From Pseudomonadota bacterium (GTDB lineage Bacteria > Pseudomonadota > Gammaproteobacteria > Steroidobacterales > Steroidobacteraceae), in contig JAEYXD010000038.1 of the NCBI GenBank assembly GCA_023428645.1, positions 1 to 31,780 on the forward strand: a DNA stretch of 31,780 bases, read 5' to 3'. The notes under the pieces are model-generated. The model searched no databases, was not told the DNA's origin, and saw only the letters and a program-made list of their open reading frames with translations. The translations under genes were made by a program, and so were the position numbers. This document shows positions 21,810-30,671 of the stretch, in pieces (positions within the stretch are counted from its first letter, which is position 1; each line of letters begins with the position of its first letter).

Positions 21810-24011
21810 TCAGTACAGGCTTGCGCCCTCGCGCAAGATGCGCGGCGTGACGAAGATCAGGAGCTCGTCCTTGTTGTCGACGTTCGAGGTCGACTTGAAC
21901 AGGCGTCCGAGAACCGGCACGTCGCCGAGCAGGGGCACCTTCTTTTCTTGTTCACGGCGCTCGGACTCGAGAATGCCGCCGAGCACGACCGTCTGTCCGT
22001 CATTCACGAGCACCTGCGTCACGATCTCGCGAGTGTCGATGCTGGGCACGAGACCGCCTGTCGCGCTCGCGACGAGCGAACCGACGCTGTCCTTCGAAAC
22101 CGTGAGGTCGAGAATGACGCGATTGTCCGGCGTGATCTGCGGCGTGACCTTGAGGCTCAGCACCGCCTTCTTGAACTGTGTCGTCGTCGCGCCGCTCGCC
22201 GAGGATTCCTGATATGGGATTTCGACGCCCTGCTCGATCGTGGCTTCGCGCTGATTCGCCGTGATCAGGCGCGGCGAGGAGATGATCTCGCCGCGGCCTT
22301 CCGCCTGTGCCGCCGTCAGCTCGAGGTCGACCAGATAGTCCGAGTCGAGGAGCGTCAGGGCGAGCCGGCCGGCCGGGTTCGCGACCGGAAGGTTGACCAT
22401 GTAGCGGTCGAGCGGGTCGAGCACCGCCCAGCCGTCGCCGGTGCGGGAGGCGGTACCGTCATGGTCAATGACGAGATTGTCGTCCGCGATCGCTTGATTG
22501 CGCGCGCCGATGATGCCCTCGCCGTCCGAGCCGCCGACGCCGATCGCGAACTGCCCGCCGAAGCGCACGCCGAGCTCGCGGCTGAAATCGTCGTTCACGA
22601 TGACGATGCGCGCTTCGATCATCACCTGGCGCACGGGAATGTCGAGCGTGGAGACGAGGCGGCGAATGTCCGCGAGGCGCTCGGACGTGTCCTGCAGCAG
22701 CAGGGTGTTCGTGCGCTCGTCGATCGCGACGCTGCCGCGCTCGGACAACAGCGAGCTGCCCGCGCCGGACTTGATCAGGGCGGCGAGGTCGCCCGCCTTC
22801 GCATAATTGACTTGCAGGTACTCCGTGCGCAGCGGTGCCAGCTGCTGCACTTCCTGGCGAGCGGACAGCAGCTCCTTCTCGCGTGCGGCGATTTCGGCCG
22901 CCGGCGCGATGTAGATGACATTGCCGTCGCGACGCATGTCCAGGCCCTTCGTGCGCATCACGATGTCGAGCGCGTGATCCCAGGGCACGCTCTGCAGACG
23001 CAGCGTGACGTTGCCGCCGATGGAATCGCTCATCACCATGTTCTGGCCGGCAGTGTCCCCGAGGAGCTGCAGCACCGCGCGCGTCTCGATGTCCTGGAAG
23101 TTCAGCGTCAGGCGCTCGCCGGTGTACTCCTTCTTGTCCTCGAGCTCGGGCGGCAGCTTCACGACCGGCTTGAATTCGATCGTGTAGACGTTGTCGGACT
23201 GATACGCGAGCTGCTCGTAGTCGCCCGTCGCATTGACGACGAGGCGGGCCGTGTCGCCGACGCGCAGCACGTCGATCGAGTTGACCGGGGTGGCGAAATC
23301 GACGACGTCGAGGCGTTGCAGCAACGTGTCCGCGACGGACGTCTTCGCGAAGTTGACGACGATGCGCCCGCCTTCCTGACGCAAGTCGGCGGGCACCTTC
23401 GCGTCCGTCAATTCGACGATGACGCGGCCGGAGCCGTCGCTGCCGCGGCGGAAATCGACGTTGTTGATCGTGCGCGTGCCGGACACCACCGCGGAGGTGG
23501 GACGCGCCATTTGCGCGGCCGCCGTCGTCACGGCGGTCGTCGCCGCTGCGCGCGAGCCGCCGCCCGCGCCGAGGCTGACGACGATCGTATTGCCCTGCAA
23601 GCGAGTCTCGTACGGGACCAGCGCGTCGACATTGAGGACGACTCGGGTGCGGCCGTTCGCCTCGGCGACATTGACCGTGTCGAGCACGCCCTGCTTCACG
23701 TCGACCCGGCGCGAGGTCATCGCGACGGACGTGGCCGGCAGATCGAGCGCGATACGCGCCGGATTGTCGACGGTGAACGTCAGCGGCTGCGGCGCCGTAT
23801 CGGAAAGGCGCAGCGTGACTTCCACCTTGTTGCCCGGAAGCGAGTTCGCCGTGACGCTCTCGAGACGGTTCGCGTCTTGAGCGCTCGCTGCTTGCCCACC
23901 CAGGGCGAGCAGCGCCGCGCAGGCAGCAACGACGCGCGCGGCGGCACCCCAGGTATGCCGCTCCCTGCTCGTGCTGGCAGCTGCTGACGTTGCGAGATTG
24001 CGAGACAACAT
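21810..24011 (-). CDS. pilQ: Type IV pilus secretin PilQ
   Basis: A 733-residue outer-membrane secretin precursor. A signal peptide ends near AASAQDA. Two AMIN-like (peptidoglycan-binding) domains follow within ~45-240, then an N0/STN domain (LNFQDIETRAVLQLLGDTAG), an N1 domain (LQVNYAKAGDLAALIKSG and NTLLLQDTSERLADI), and the C-terminal secretin beta-barrel domain ending with the VPLLGDVPVLGRLFKS signature. It forms the pore through which the pilus fibre passes. The ATG at 24011 follows AGGGAG. Last gene of the pil operon; it follows pilP by about 20 bases. Confidence 0.97.
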   Translation of the reverse strand: MLSRNLATSAAASTSRERHTWGAAARVVAACAALLALGGQAASAQDANRLESVTANSLPGNKVEVTLRLSDTAPQPLTFTVDNPARIALDLPATSVAMTSRRVDVKQGVLDTVNVAEANGRTRVVLNVDALVPYETRLQGNTIVVSLGAGGGSRAAATTAVTTAAAQMARPTSAVVSGTRTINNVDFRRGSDGSGRVIVELTDAKVPADLRQEGGRIVVNFAKTSVADTLLQRLDVVDFATPVNSIDVLRVGDTARLVVNATGDYEQLAYQSDNVYTIEFKPVVKLPPELEDKKEYTGERLTLNFQDIETRAVLQLLGDTAGQNMVMSDSIGGNVTLRLQSVPWDHALDIVMRTKGLDMRRDGNVIYIAPAAEIAAREKELLSARQEVQQLAPLRTEYLQVNYAKAGDLAALIKSGAGSSLLSERGSVAIDERTNTLLLQDTSERLADIRRLVSTLDIPVRQVMIEARIVIVNDDFSRELGVRFGGQFAIGVGGSDGEGIIGARNQAIADDNLVIDHDGTASRTGDGWAVLDPLDRYMVNLPVANPAGRLALTLLDSDYLVDLELTAAQAEGRGEIISSPRLITANQREATIEQGVEIPYQESSASGATTTQFKKAVLSLKVTPQITPDNRVILDLTVSKDSVGSLVASATGGLVPSIDTREIVTQVLVNDGQTVVLGGILESERREQEKKVPLLGDVPVLGRLFKSTSNVDNKDELLIFVTPRILREGASLY

Positions 24012-24030
24012 TCGGGATTCTCCCTGTCGA

Positions 24031-24537
24031 TTATTCGGTCAATGCCAGCGCTGCCGGGCGCTCGATATAGCCGCCCACGCCGTCCGGAATGATCTCGATG
24101 ATCGAAATCTTCGTCGGCGTGATGCTGATGACGCGGCCGTCGTTCTGCCCCATGTAGTGGCCAGGAAGGACACGGTGAACGAGGCCGTCTTTGCCTTGGA
24201 CCAGACCGTACGAGCGACCCTGCAGCTGGAGCGTGCCGACCATCTTCATCGTGTCGATCGGGAACTGCTCCAGGAACTCGCGCGGGCGTTTCGCGTCCGG
24301 GCGAATGGCATTCGCGACGTCGTTACGCGCGGGCGCGCTCGGCACGAACGGCGAGCGCATGGTCGACGCCGCGTACGTAAACGATTCGTACGGCTTGATC
24401 TCGGGCAGCGGCTCGATACGGTCGCCCGGGCGGCTCTTGATCTCCGCAACCTTCTGCTGCAGTTCGTCGAGATCGCTGGAACAGCCGGCCGCGGCTAGTG
24501 CGCACGCGCCGATCAGCAACAGTCTTTGGTAGTTCAT
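24031..24537 (-). CDS. pilP: Type IV pilus inner-membrane lipoprotein PilP
   Basis: A 168-residue lipoprotein. The lipobox LAAAGC places the lipidated Cys at residue 19. A coiled N-terminal stretch (LDELQQKVAEIKSRPGD) is followed by the PilP beta-sandwich domain (MVGTLQLQGRSYGLVQGKDGLVHRV, GHYMGQNDGRVISI). PilP links the PilM/N/O inner-membrane complex to PilQ. The ATG at 24537 has AGGTGA upstream. An ATG at 24561 would overlap pilO as ATGA and add eight residues before the signal peptide; either is possible. Confidence 0.95.
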   Translation of the reverse strand: MNYQRLLLIGACALAAAGCSSDLDELQQKVAEIKSRPGDRIEPLPEIKPYESFTYAASTMRSPFVPSAPARNDVANAIRPDAKRPREFLEQFPIDTMKMVGTLQLQGRSYGLVQGKDGLVHRVLPGHYMGQNDGRVISITPTKISIIEIIPDGVGGYIERPAALALTE

Positions 24538-24557
24538 AGTGCGCGAGTCACCTGAGC

Positions 24558-25202
24558 TCATTTGCGAGCGGCGGCCGGCTTCGCGGCCGTCGCGCTGGCT
24601 TGCTCTTCGTCATCCAGATAACGATATGTCTTCGCTGTGACATCCAACTGCAGCTGATCGACACCACGATCCTTCGTCGCCGGCGTGATCTCCACGTCGT
24701 GCAGCGTGACGATGCGGGGCAGCGCGGCGATGCCGCTCACGAAGGCGCCGATCGCGTGATAGGAGCCGGTCAGTCGCATGCGGATCGGCAGCTCGGCGTA
24801 GAAGTCCTTGTTGACCTGCTGCGCCGGCTGGAACAGCCGCTGCTCCAGGCCCGCGCCCGACCCCTGCTGCGAAATGTCGGTCAACAGGTTCGGCACTTCG
24901 GTCTTGTTCGGAAGTTTGCGCAGCATCGCGCCGAACGACTGCTCCATCTCGGCGAGCTGCGCCTTGTACGCATCGAGATTGGCGGCCTTGCGGGCCTTGT
25001 TTTCGAGCGTCGCCAGCAACGTCAGCTCTTCGGCGCGCGCCGTGTCGAGCTCCGGTTTCTTCGGCTTCCACACGAGGAAGTAAGCCATCGCGATCGTCGC
25101 GATGACGAAGATGAGGCCGATCGCGCCCACGCGGGCACCGAGCGGCCAACGACCCGGATCGTTCGGATCGAGCTCGCGAATCTGATCGAGGAAGTTGCTC
25201 AT
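24558..25202 (-). CDS. pilO: Type IV pilus inner-membrane protein PilO
   Basis: A 214-residue bitopic protein. It has a short cytoplasmic tail (MSNFLDQIRELDPNDPGRWP), one membrane helix at ~26-46, a coiled coil (~55-95) and a C-terminal ferredoxin-like periplasmic domain (FYAELPIRMRLTGSYHAIGAFVSGIAALPRIV). This is the standard PilO layout. It pairs with PilN through the coiled coils. The ATG at 25202 overlaps the pilN stop as ATGA. The tail is Ala/Lys-rich (ASATAAKPAAARK). Confidence 0.95.
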   Translation of the reverse strand: MSNFLDQIRELDPNDPGRWPLGARVGAIGLIFVIATIAMAYFLVWKPKKPELDTARAEELTLLATLENKARKAANLDAYKAQLAEMEQSFGAMLRKLPNKTEVPNLLTDISQQGSGAGLEQRLFQPAQQVNKDFYAELPIRMRLTGSYHAIGAFVSGIAALPRIVTLHDVEITPATKDRGVDQLQLDVTAKTYRYLDDEEQASATAAKPAAARK

Positions 25203-25780
25203 CGTGCCGCCACCGCTTGTTCGTCCGCGTTCGCGGGCAGCTGCGGATTCTCTTGCGAGGCCGTCAGCGTGAACTCAGAGCCGCCCTCGGTCGCGCCCTT
25301 GGTTTCGAGAATGTCGAGCGCGGGGTCGGTCAGCCATTCGGACGCATCGATGTTGCGCATGTACGAGGCGACGCGCGTGCTCGATTGCGCCACGCCCTTG
25401 AGCGTCAGGCGGCGCTCCGTCTGCTTGACGCCCGTGAGATACACGCCGTCCGGCAGCGTCTTCACGATCTGATCGAACACATGCACGATCTCCGGGCGGC
25501 TGCGCTCCAGCTGTTCGATGACTTGGATGCGCGATTCGAGCCGCTTCTTGCGCTGCTCGAGGTCCTGGATCTCCGCGATCTGCCTGTCGAGCGTCTGGAT
25601 TTCGGTCTTGAGATATTGATTGCGGTCGAGCTGTGAATCGATGGCGGCGCCCATCTGCCAATTCACGCCGATGGCGATGACGCCGCCGAGCAGCAGTGCC
25701 GCGACGGCGCCGACACCGAACTCTTGGCGCCGCTGTTTGCGTTCGGCTTCGCGCCAGGGAAGTAGGTTGATTCTTGGCAT
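25199..25780 (-). CDS. pilN: Type IV pilus inner-membrane protein PilN
   Basis: A 193-residue bitopic protein. The first residues (PRINLLPWREAERKQRR) are the conserved cytoplasmic INLLPW motif that binds PilM. One membrane helix follows at ~22-44, then a coiled coil (QLDRNQYLKTEIQTLDRQIA and on) and a periplasmic domain (LPDGVYLTGVKQTERRLTLKG). It begins one base after pilM and ends in an ATGA overlap with pilO. Confidence 0.96.
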   Translation of the reverse strand: MPRINLLPWREAERKQRRQEFGVGAVAALLLGGVIAIGVNWQMGAAIDSQLDRNQYLKTEIQTLDRQIAEIQDLEQRKKRLESRIQVIEQLERSRPEIVHVFDQIVKTLPDGVYLTGVKQTERRLTLKGVAQSSTRVASYMRNIDASEWLTDPALDILETKGATEGGSEFTLTASQENPQLPANADEQAVAAR

Positions 25781-25781
25781 G

Positions 25782-26843
25782 TCAGTCGAAGCTCCTCAAT
25801 GCCAACCCGCACGCGGTCAGCAGCGCCGTTGCGTCCTTCTTCACTGCTTGCGCCTTTGCCTTCTGGCTGATCTTCATCTGCCCGAGCGGGTCGCCACGCT
25901 GCGATTCGATGCCGACGCGGCTCTGGATCATCTCGGCCGCGCCCGCGATGTTCGCGCAGCCGCCGCAGATGATGATTTGCTCCGGTTGTTCGCGACCCGC
26001 GCCCGAGGCGAGGAAGAACTGCAGCGAGCGGCTCACCTGCTGGCACATGTCATCAATGAAGGGCCCGAGCACTTCGGTTTCGTAGTTGCCCGGCAGGCCG
26101 CCTTCCTTCTTGGCGCGGCCGGCTTCCTCCATGCTCAGGCCGTACGTGCGCATGACTTCCTCGGTCAGCTGCTGTCCGCCGAAGGCGAAATCGCGCGTGT
26201 AGATCACTTTCAGATCGCGCAGCACGCTGAAGGTCGTGCTGCTGGCGCCGAAGTCGACGACGGCAATGACGCGGCCGAGGCCGCCGTCCGGCATTTGATG
26301 TGTCAACAGGCGGCAGGCATTTTCGAGCGCGAAGGCTTCGACATCGACGATGCGCGCGGTCAGCCCGGCGGCGGCACAGGCGGCGAGTCGCTGCTCGACG
26401 TTCTCGGAGCGTGTCGCGACGAGCAGCACGTCCAGCATGTCAGGATCTTTTTCGGACGGTCCGATCACTTCGTAATCGAAGCTCACCTCTTCCATCGGGA
26501 AGGGGATGTACTGATCGGCCTGCATCTCGACCTGACCCTCGAGCTCGTTCTCGCCCAAGGTGCGCGGCATTTGAATGACTTTGGTGATGGCGGCATCGCC
26601 GCTGATCGCGACGGCGGCATCCTTGGCGCGGGCTCCCGCGCGCTTCACGGCACGCTTGATCGCATCGCCGACGGCGTTCGCATCCACGATCGCCTTCTCG
26701 TTGATCGAGTTCGGCGGGGTGGCCTCCGCGGCGTACGACTCGACGCGATATTGCCCACCACTCATGCTCAGCTCGATCAGCTTGACCGAAGAGGTAGTGA
26801 TGTCCAATCCGAGCAGCGGCCTGGCTTTGGGAGTTAAGAGCAC
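25782..26843 (-). CDS. pilM: Type IV pilus actin-like protein PilM
   Basis: A 353-residue cytoplasmic protein of the FtsA/actin-like ATPase fold. It shows the phosphate-1 motif (GLDITTSSVKLIEL), VIAVVDFGASSTTFSVL, a late adenosine-site segment (EQIIICGGCANIAG), and MKISQKAKAQAVKKDA near the end. PilM sits under the inner membrane and binds the PilN tail. The start is a GTG at 26843 with AGGGA seven bases upstream. First gene of the operon, divergent from mrcA, a conserved arrangement in Gammaproteobacteria. Confidence 0.96.
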   Translation of the reverse strand: MLLTPKARPLLGLDITTSSVKLIELSMSGGQYRVESYAAEATPPNSINEKAIVDANAVGDAIKRAVKRAGARAKDAAVAISGDAAITKVIQMPRTLGENELEGQVEMQADQYIPFPMEEVSFDYEVIGPSEKDPDMLDVLLVATRSENVEQRLAACAAAGLTARIVDVEAFALENACRLLTHQMPDGGLGRVIAVVDFGASSTTFSVLRDLKVIYTRDFAFGGQQLTEEVMRTYGLSMEEAGRAKKEGGLPGNYETEVLGPFIDDMCQQVSRSLQFFLASGAGREQPEQIIICGGCANIAGAAEMIQSRVGIESQRGDPLGQMKISQKAKAQAVKKDATALLTACGLALRSFD

Positions 26844-26862
26844 GCTAGTTCCCTATATTGAT

Positions 26863-26934
26863 CAGACACTTAAGTGACGATCGGAGATCGGACACAAAAC
26901 ACGGGGCGCAAATATATACAGACGTGTCTTAAGT
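26863..26934. repeat. Two CAGAC-n-CTTAAGT motifs upstream of pilM (candidate regulator sites)
   Basis: CAGAC, one base, CTTAAGT at 26863-26875, and CAGAC, four bases, CTTAAGT at 26919-26934. The two direct copies, about 55 bases apart, flank the AT-rich AATATATA segment. They may be binding sites for a regulator of pilM or mrcA; the differing spacers argue for caution. Confidence 0.3.
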
Positions 26935-26938
26935 TGAA
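26911..26938 (-). promoter_or_regulatory. Candidate pilM operon promoter
   Basis: On the minus strand TTCAAC (26938-26933), a 16-base spacer, then TATATT (26916-26911). The -10 is good (five of six) and the -35 poor (three of six). A start near 26904 would leave a leader of about 60 bases before the pilM GTG. The weak -35 could mean activator dependence. Confidence 0.3.
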
Positions 26939-27272
26939 TGTGAGAGCGCTCACGAAATACCATCGAGGCATTCCCGGAAGCGCGCGCGTTCGCCCCGCAA
27001 TGCGGTGGCGAATTCACATTTCGCTGACCCATCAGTTACTTAGCTCTGGCGCTGCGAGCCGTATTGGTTGCTCGTCCTGGCGCAACTCGCGGCGACTTGT
27101 GCGAAGCAATCCCGGTACCATCGGCACTCGGCAACCGACACTCCTTCAAGTTGTCTGCTGAACATCGACCCGATCGCGCGTTCGTCGCGCGCGTACGTTC
27201 GCCGAGTTCAGACCGCGCTTACTATTGCATGCGCGTTTTTTGTAAAGCAAGGACTTAGACTTCTTTCCTCCC

Positions 27273-29777
27273 ATGCGGCATTACCTCTTTACCCCGCTTC
27301 GAATCGTGCTCGCCTTGCTCGTCGCGCTCGTGGGCTGCGGCGTCCTCGCCTTGGCGGGCGCTTACCAGTATCTCGCGACCGCGCTGCCCGACGTTGCCGC
27401 CATCCGCGACATCCAGCTGCAGGTGCCGATGCGCGTGTACAGCCGCGACGGCCGCCTGATCGATCAGTTCGGCGAGCAGCGGCGCATTCCTTTGTCGTTC
27501 GAGCAGATTCCGAATCAGATGGTGAACGCGGTGCTGGCGGCCGAGGACGACAGCTTCTTCGAGCACAGCGGCGTCGACTATCCCGGCTTGGCCCGTGCGA
27601 CGCTGCGGCACCTCATCTCGGGCGAGAAGAGCGAGGGCGGCAGCACGATCACGATGCAGCTCACGCGCGGTATCTTCTTGAGCCCCGAGAAGAGCTACCG
27701 GCGCAAGCTCCTCGAGATCTTCCTCACGCTGCGCATCGAGCAGCAGTTCACGAAGCAGGAAATTCTGACGCTGTACCTCAACAAGATGTTCTTGGGTCAG
27801 CGCGCCTACGGCGTCGGCGCGGCGGCGGAAGTCTACTTCGGCAAGACGATCGATCAGCTGACGCTCCCGGAGATCGCCTTGATCGCCGGCACCTTCCGTC
27901 TACCTTCGCGCGACAATCCCGTCGCGAACGCCGACCTTGCGAAGCAGCGCCGCGGCTACGTGCTGCGTCGCATGCGCGAAAAGGAATTCATCACGGCTCA
28001 AGAGCACGCGGCCGCGGTGGACGCACCCGTCGAGTCGAAGCTGCATGGCTATGCCGTCGAAGTCGAAGCGCCGTACGTCGCCGAGATGGTCCGCAGCGAC
28101 TTGTTCAATCGCTTCGGCACGAACGCGTACACCGCGGGCTATACGGTGGTGACGACGATCGACAGCCGCTTGCAGAAGGCCGCCGTGCGCGCATTGCGGG
28201 CGGGCCTGCTCGAATACGATCAGCGCCATGGTTTTCGCGGACCGGCGGGTCGCGTCGCGCTCAACGACGGCGCGAGCGAAAAGGAATGGGCCGGACTGCT
28301 CGATGACTTCCCGGTGCGCGGTGGGCTCGATCCGGCCATCGTGCTGAACGTGGATGAGCGCAGCGCGGTCGCCTGGTCGCGACGTGAAGGCCGCATCAAT
28401 ATCGGCTGGTCCGGGCTTTCCTGGGCGCGCGCCCCGTTGGCGGACGGCAGCGTCGGGCCGGCGCTGCAGCGCGCGAGCGACGTTCTGTCACGCGGCGATG
28501 TCATCTACGTCGCCCAGGAGACGAGCGGCAACTGGCGCATGGTGCAGATTCCCGAGGCTCAGGGCGCATTCGTCGCGATGGACCCGCAGGACGGCGGCAT
28601 TGCCGCGCTCGTTGGCGGCTTCGATTATTTCGCGAGCGCGTTCAATCGCGCCGTGCAGGCCAAGCGTCAACCCGGTTCGTCGTTCAAGCCGTTCCTGTAT
28701 TCGGCCGCGCTCGATCGGGGTTTTACGGCCGCGAGCATGATCAACGATGCGCCTTGGGTCGTGGACGATCCGAGCCTCGAGTCCACCTGGCGCCCCCAGA
28801 ACGATTCGCGCGAATTCCGCGGCCCGATGCGGCTGCGCGAAGCGCTCGTGCGCTCGCGCAACCTCGTGTCCATTCGCGTGATGCATCAGCTCGGCCCGGC
28901 CTACGCGACGCAGTACATCGAGCGCTTCGGCTTCCCGCAAGGCAGCCTGCCGCGCAATCTGACGCTCGCGCTCGGCACGGCGCAGGTCTCGCCGGTGCAG
29001 ATGGCGACCGCGTACTCCGTGTTTGCGAACGGCGGTTATCTCGTCGAGCCGTATTTCATTCAGCGCATCGATCGCGCAGACGGCAAGGCCGCGTTCGAGG
29101 CCTCGCCGCGCTTCGCGTGCGATCGCTGCATCGAGCCTGCGCCTGTGGCCGCGCCTGCGCCCGCACTCGTCACCGGCGAAGGCACGCCGCCGCTCGAAGC
29201 GCCGCGCACGACACCGATCGTGCAGACCGATGAATCGCGCTGGGGTGGCGTGAGCTACTTCGACGAGAAGGCGCTGGCTCCGCAAGCGATCTCACCACAA
29301 AACGCCTACGTGATGACGGACATGATGAGCGATGTCGTCCGACGCGGCACGGCGGCGCGCGCGATGCAATTGAAGCGCACCGACCTCGCGGGCAAGACGG
29401 GCACGACAAACGATGGCCGCGATGCGTGGTTCTGCGGCTTCAATGGCTCGCTCGTCGGCACGTCGTGGGTCGGCTTCGATCAAGAGCGCCCACTCGGTCG
29501 CGGCGAGCAGGGCAGCCGCACGGCGCTGCCCATATGGATCTATTTCATGGGAGAGGCGTTGCAGGGAACACCGCAACAGCGCCGCGCACCGCCGCCTGGC
29601 CTCGTCACGATGCGCATCTCGGCGCAAACAGGGCTCGCGGCGCGTCCCGACGACGAGAACGCGATGTTCGAAACATTCATCGAGGGGCACTTGCCTCCCG
29701 CCCCCGGCATGACGCTCGACGCGACGCTGGACGGCACGCAGCCGCCCGAGCCGACGAGCGACGAGCCGCTCTTCTGA
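27273..29777 (+). CDS. mrcA: Bifunctional penicillin-binding protein 1A
   Basis: An 834-residue class A PBP. An N-terminal membrane anchor (~10-33) is followed by the GT51 glycosyltransferase domain, with catalytic E91 in AAEDDSFFEHSG and then GGSTITMQLTRG and LEIFLTLRIEQQFTKQEIL. A long insert (~250-430) corresponds to the OB-like region. The transpeptidase domain has S469-x-x-K472 (GSSFKPF), SRN at 528-530 and KTGT from K708. It polymerises and cross-links peptidoglycan at the inner membrane. A CDRC motif and Pro/Ala-rich stretch precede the KTG motif. The ATG at 27273 has no Shine-Dalgarno; TTTCCTCCC lies immediately upstream and AAGGA is 19 bases away, so the start context is unusual. Confidence 0.96.
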   Translation: MRHYLFTPLRIVLALLVALVGCGVLALAGAYQYLATALPDVAAIRDIQLQVPMRVYSRDGRLIDQFGEQRRIPLSFEQIPNQMVNAVLAAEDDSFFEHSGVDYPGLARATLRHLISGEKSEGGSTITMQLTRGIFLSPEKSYRRKLLEIFLTLRIEQQFTKQEILTLYLNKMFLGQRAYGVGAAAEVYFGKTIDQLTLPEIALIAGTFRLPSRDNPVANADLAKQRRGYVLRRMREKEFITAQEHAAAVDAPVESKLHGYAVEVEAPYVAEMVRSDLFNRFGTNAYTAGYTVVTTIDSRLQKAAVRALRAGLLEYDQRHGFRGPAGRVALNDGASEKEWAGLLDDFPVRGGLDPAIVLNVDERSAVAWSRREGRINIGWSGLSWARAPLADGSVGPALQRASDVLSRGDVIYVAQETSGNWRMVQIPEAQGAFVAMDPQDGGIAALVGGFDYFASAFNRAVQAKRQPGSSFKPFLYSAALDRGFTAASMINDAPWVVDDPSLESTWRPQNDSREFRGPMRLREALVRSRNLVSIRVMHQLGPAYATQYIERFGFPQGSLPRNLTLALGTAQVSPVQMATAYSVFANGGYLVEPYFIQRIDRADGKAAFEASPRFACDRCIEPAPVAAPAPALVTGEGTPPLEAPRTTPIVQTDESRWGGVSYFDEKALAPQAISPQNAYVMTDMMSDVVRRGTAARAMQLKRTDLAGKTGTTNDGRDAWFCGFNGSLVGTSWVGFDQERPLGRGEQGSRTALPIWIYFMGEALQGTPQQRRAPPPGLVTMRISAQTGLAARPDDENAMFETFIEGHLPPAPGMTLDATLDGTQPPEPTSDEPLF

Positions 29778-29909
29778 TGGCACACATTGCCGCGAAAGCG
29801 ATCGGCTAGACTCGGAGCACGTACCACGAGGAGAACGCCTTCCCCCTATCCAACGCATGACTTGGCATCGCTACTGACCAATTGAGCCCTTAAGTAATGG
29901 GAGGGCGGC

Positions 29910-30554
29910 ATGAGCAAGAGATCGAACCCGCGCGCCGAGCACCTGCGACGCGCACTCGCGCAAGAAGCGGCGCGCATCATGTCCGAGCAAGGCATCGACG
30001 ATTACGGATTGGCGAAGCGCAAGGCTGCGGAACGCTTCGGCGCGACGGACATCGCGGTGCTACCGAAGAACACCGAAATCGAAGCCGCGCTCGCCGATCA
30101 CCAACGCCTTTTCGAATCGAACACTCACTCCTCGACACTCGACGATCTGCGTCGCACGGCGCTGCAGGCAATGCGCCTGCTCAAGCGCTTCGAGCCGCGA
30201 CTCGTCGGTCCCGTGCTGAGCGGCACGGCATCGGCGCATTCCGAGATCAATCTGCACGTATTCGCCGAGGGCCCGGAATCCGTCGCATTACATCTCATGG
30301 ACAACGGGGTCCCGCATCGAATGGTCGAACGGCGGCTGCGGTATGAGCCGGATCGATTGGTCGCGTACCCGGTCGTACGCTTCGTCGCGGGTCATCGCGA
30401 GATCGAGGCGATCGTGTTTCCGCTCAACGGCATTCGCCAGTCGCCCGCGAGCCCGGTCGATGGCCGGCCGATGCGGCGCGCGAGCAGCGAGGAAGTCGCG
30501 TCGATGGTGATGGAGGCGCCGCCTGCGAGGAATGCGGGCGGGCTGAGGTTTTGA
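29910..30554 (+). CDS. Conserved protein of unknown function, possible degenerate nucleotidyltransferase fold
   Basis: A 214-residue soluble protein. The N-terminal ~60 residues are helical and basic (LRRALAQEAARIMSEQGIDDYGLAKRKAAERFG), resembling small regulatory or nucleic-acid-linked helices. The middle (~100-180) reads GPVLSGTASAHSEINLHVF, then GVPHRMVERRLRYE and YPVVRFVAGHREIEAIVFPL. The GTAS-x(n)-S-x-I-x-L-HvF spacing resembles the core of nucleotidyltransferase-fold proteins, but the metal-binding DxD is not visible. The C-terminus is Pro/Ala/Arg-rich and probably unstructured. GGGAGGGCGGC precedes the ATG, a good ribosome site. It stands alone between mrcA and the convergent citrate synthase gene. 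The gene is real; its function is unknown. Confidence 0.8.
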   Translation: MSKRSNPRAEHLRRALAQEAARIMSEQGIDDYGLAKRKAAERFGATDIAVLPKNTEIEAALADHQRLFESNTHSSTLDDLRRTALQAMRLLKRFEPRLVGPVLSGTASAHSEINLHVFAEGPESVALHLMDNGVPHRMVERRLRYEPDRLVAYPVVRFVAGHREIEAIVFPLNGIRQSPASPVDGRPMRRASSEEVASMVMEAPPARNAGGLRF

Positions 30555-30624
30555 GGGAGGTGGCGGCTGGCCAGCTCGGTGAGTCTGGAAGATAGAGAAG
30601 AGAGAAAGAGGCCCCCACCCCTAA

Positions 30625-30649
30625 CCCTCCCCCGCTGCGCGGGGGAGGG
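30625..30649. repeat. GC-rich palindrome between convergent genes
   Basis: An 11-bp perfect stem (30625-30635 with 30639-30649) with a TGC loop has the core CCCCCGCTGCGCGGGGG, identical to the core at 337-357 near the left end. It lies in the 117-base gap between the unknown gene and the convergent citrate synthase gene, close to the latter's stop. It may act as a terminator. The rest of the gap shows nothing else. Confidence 0.7.
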
Positions 30650-30671
30650 GGAGTAGGATGAAGCCGTTTCT

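Larger units (their letters stand above)
26844..27272. other. 429-base gap between divergent pilM and mrcA
   Basis: No credible gene is seen here. Short open frames cross it but have no family resemblance, no coding-like composition and no ribosome site. The pilM side is clearly more AT-rich than the window average and holds a candidate promoter and a pair of similar motifs. On the mrcA side I found no convincing -35/-10 pair; a TTTTTT run lies at 27235-27241. Confidence 0.6.

Noticed and set aside
21648..23987. A 779-codon open frame on the plus strand opposite pilQ
   Set aside because: It is the antisense shadow of pilQ: Asp/Arg/Ala-rich low-complexity composition, no motifs, and pilQ has complete secretin domains on the other strand.
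26844..27272. Small genes or an RNA gene in the pilM-mrcA gap
   Set aside because: Short frames of 64-95 codons show no ribosome sites or recognisable sequence, and I saw no tRNA-like or riboswitch-like fold by eye.
27068..28306. A 412-codon plus-strand frame crossing the pilM-mrcA gap into mrcA
   Set aside because: Arg-rich out-of-frame reading of mrcA with no family motif; mrcA is complete in the correct frame.
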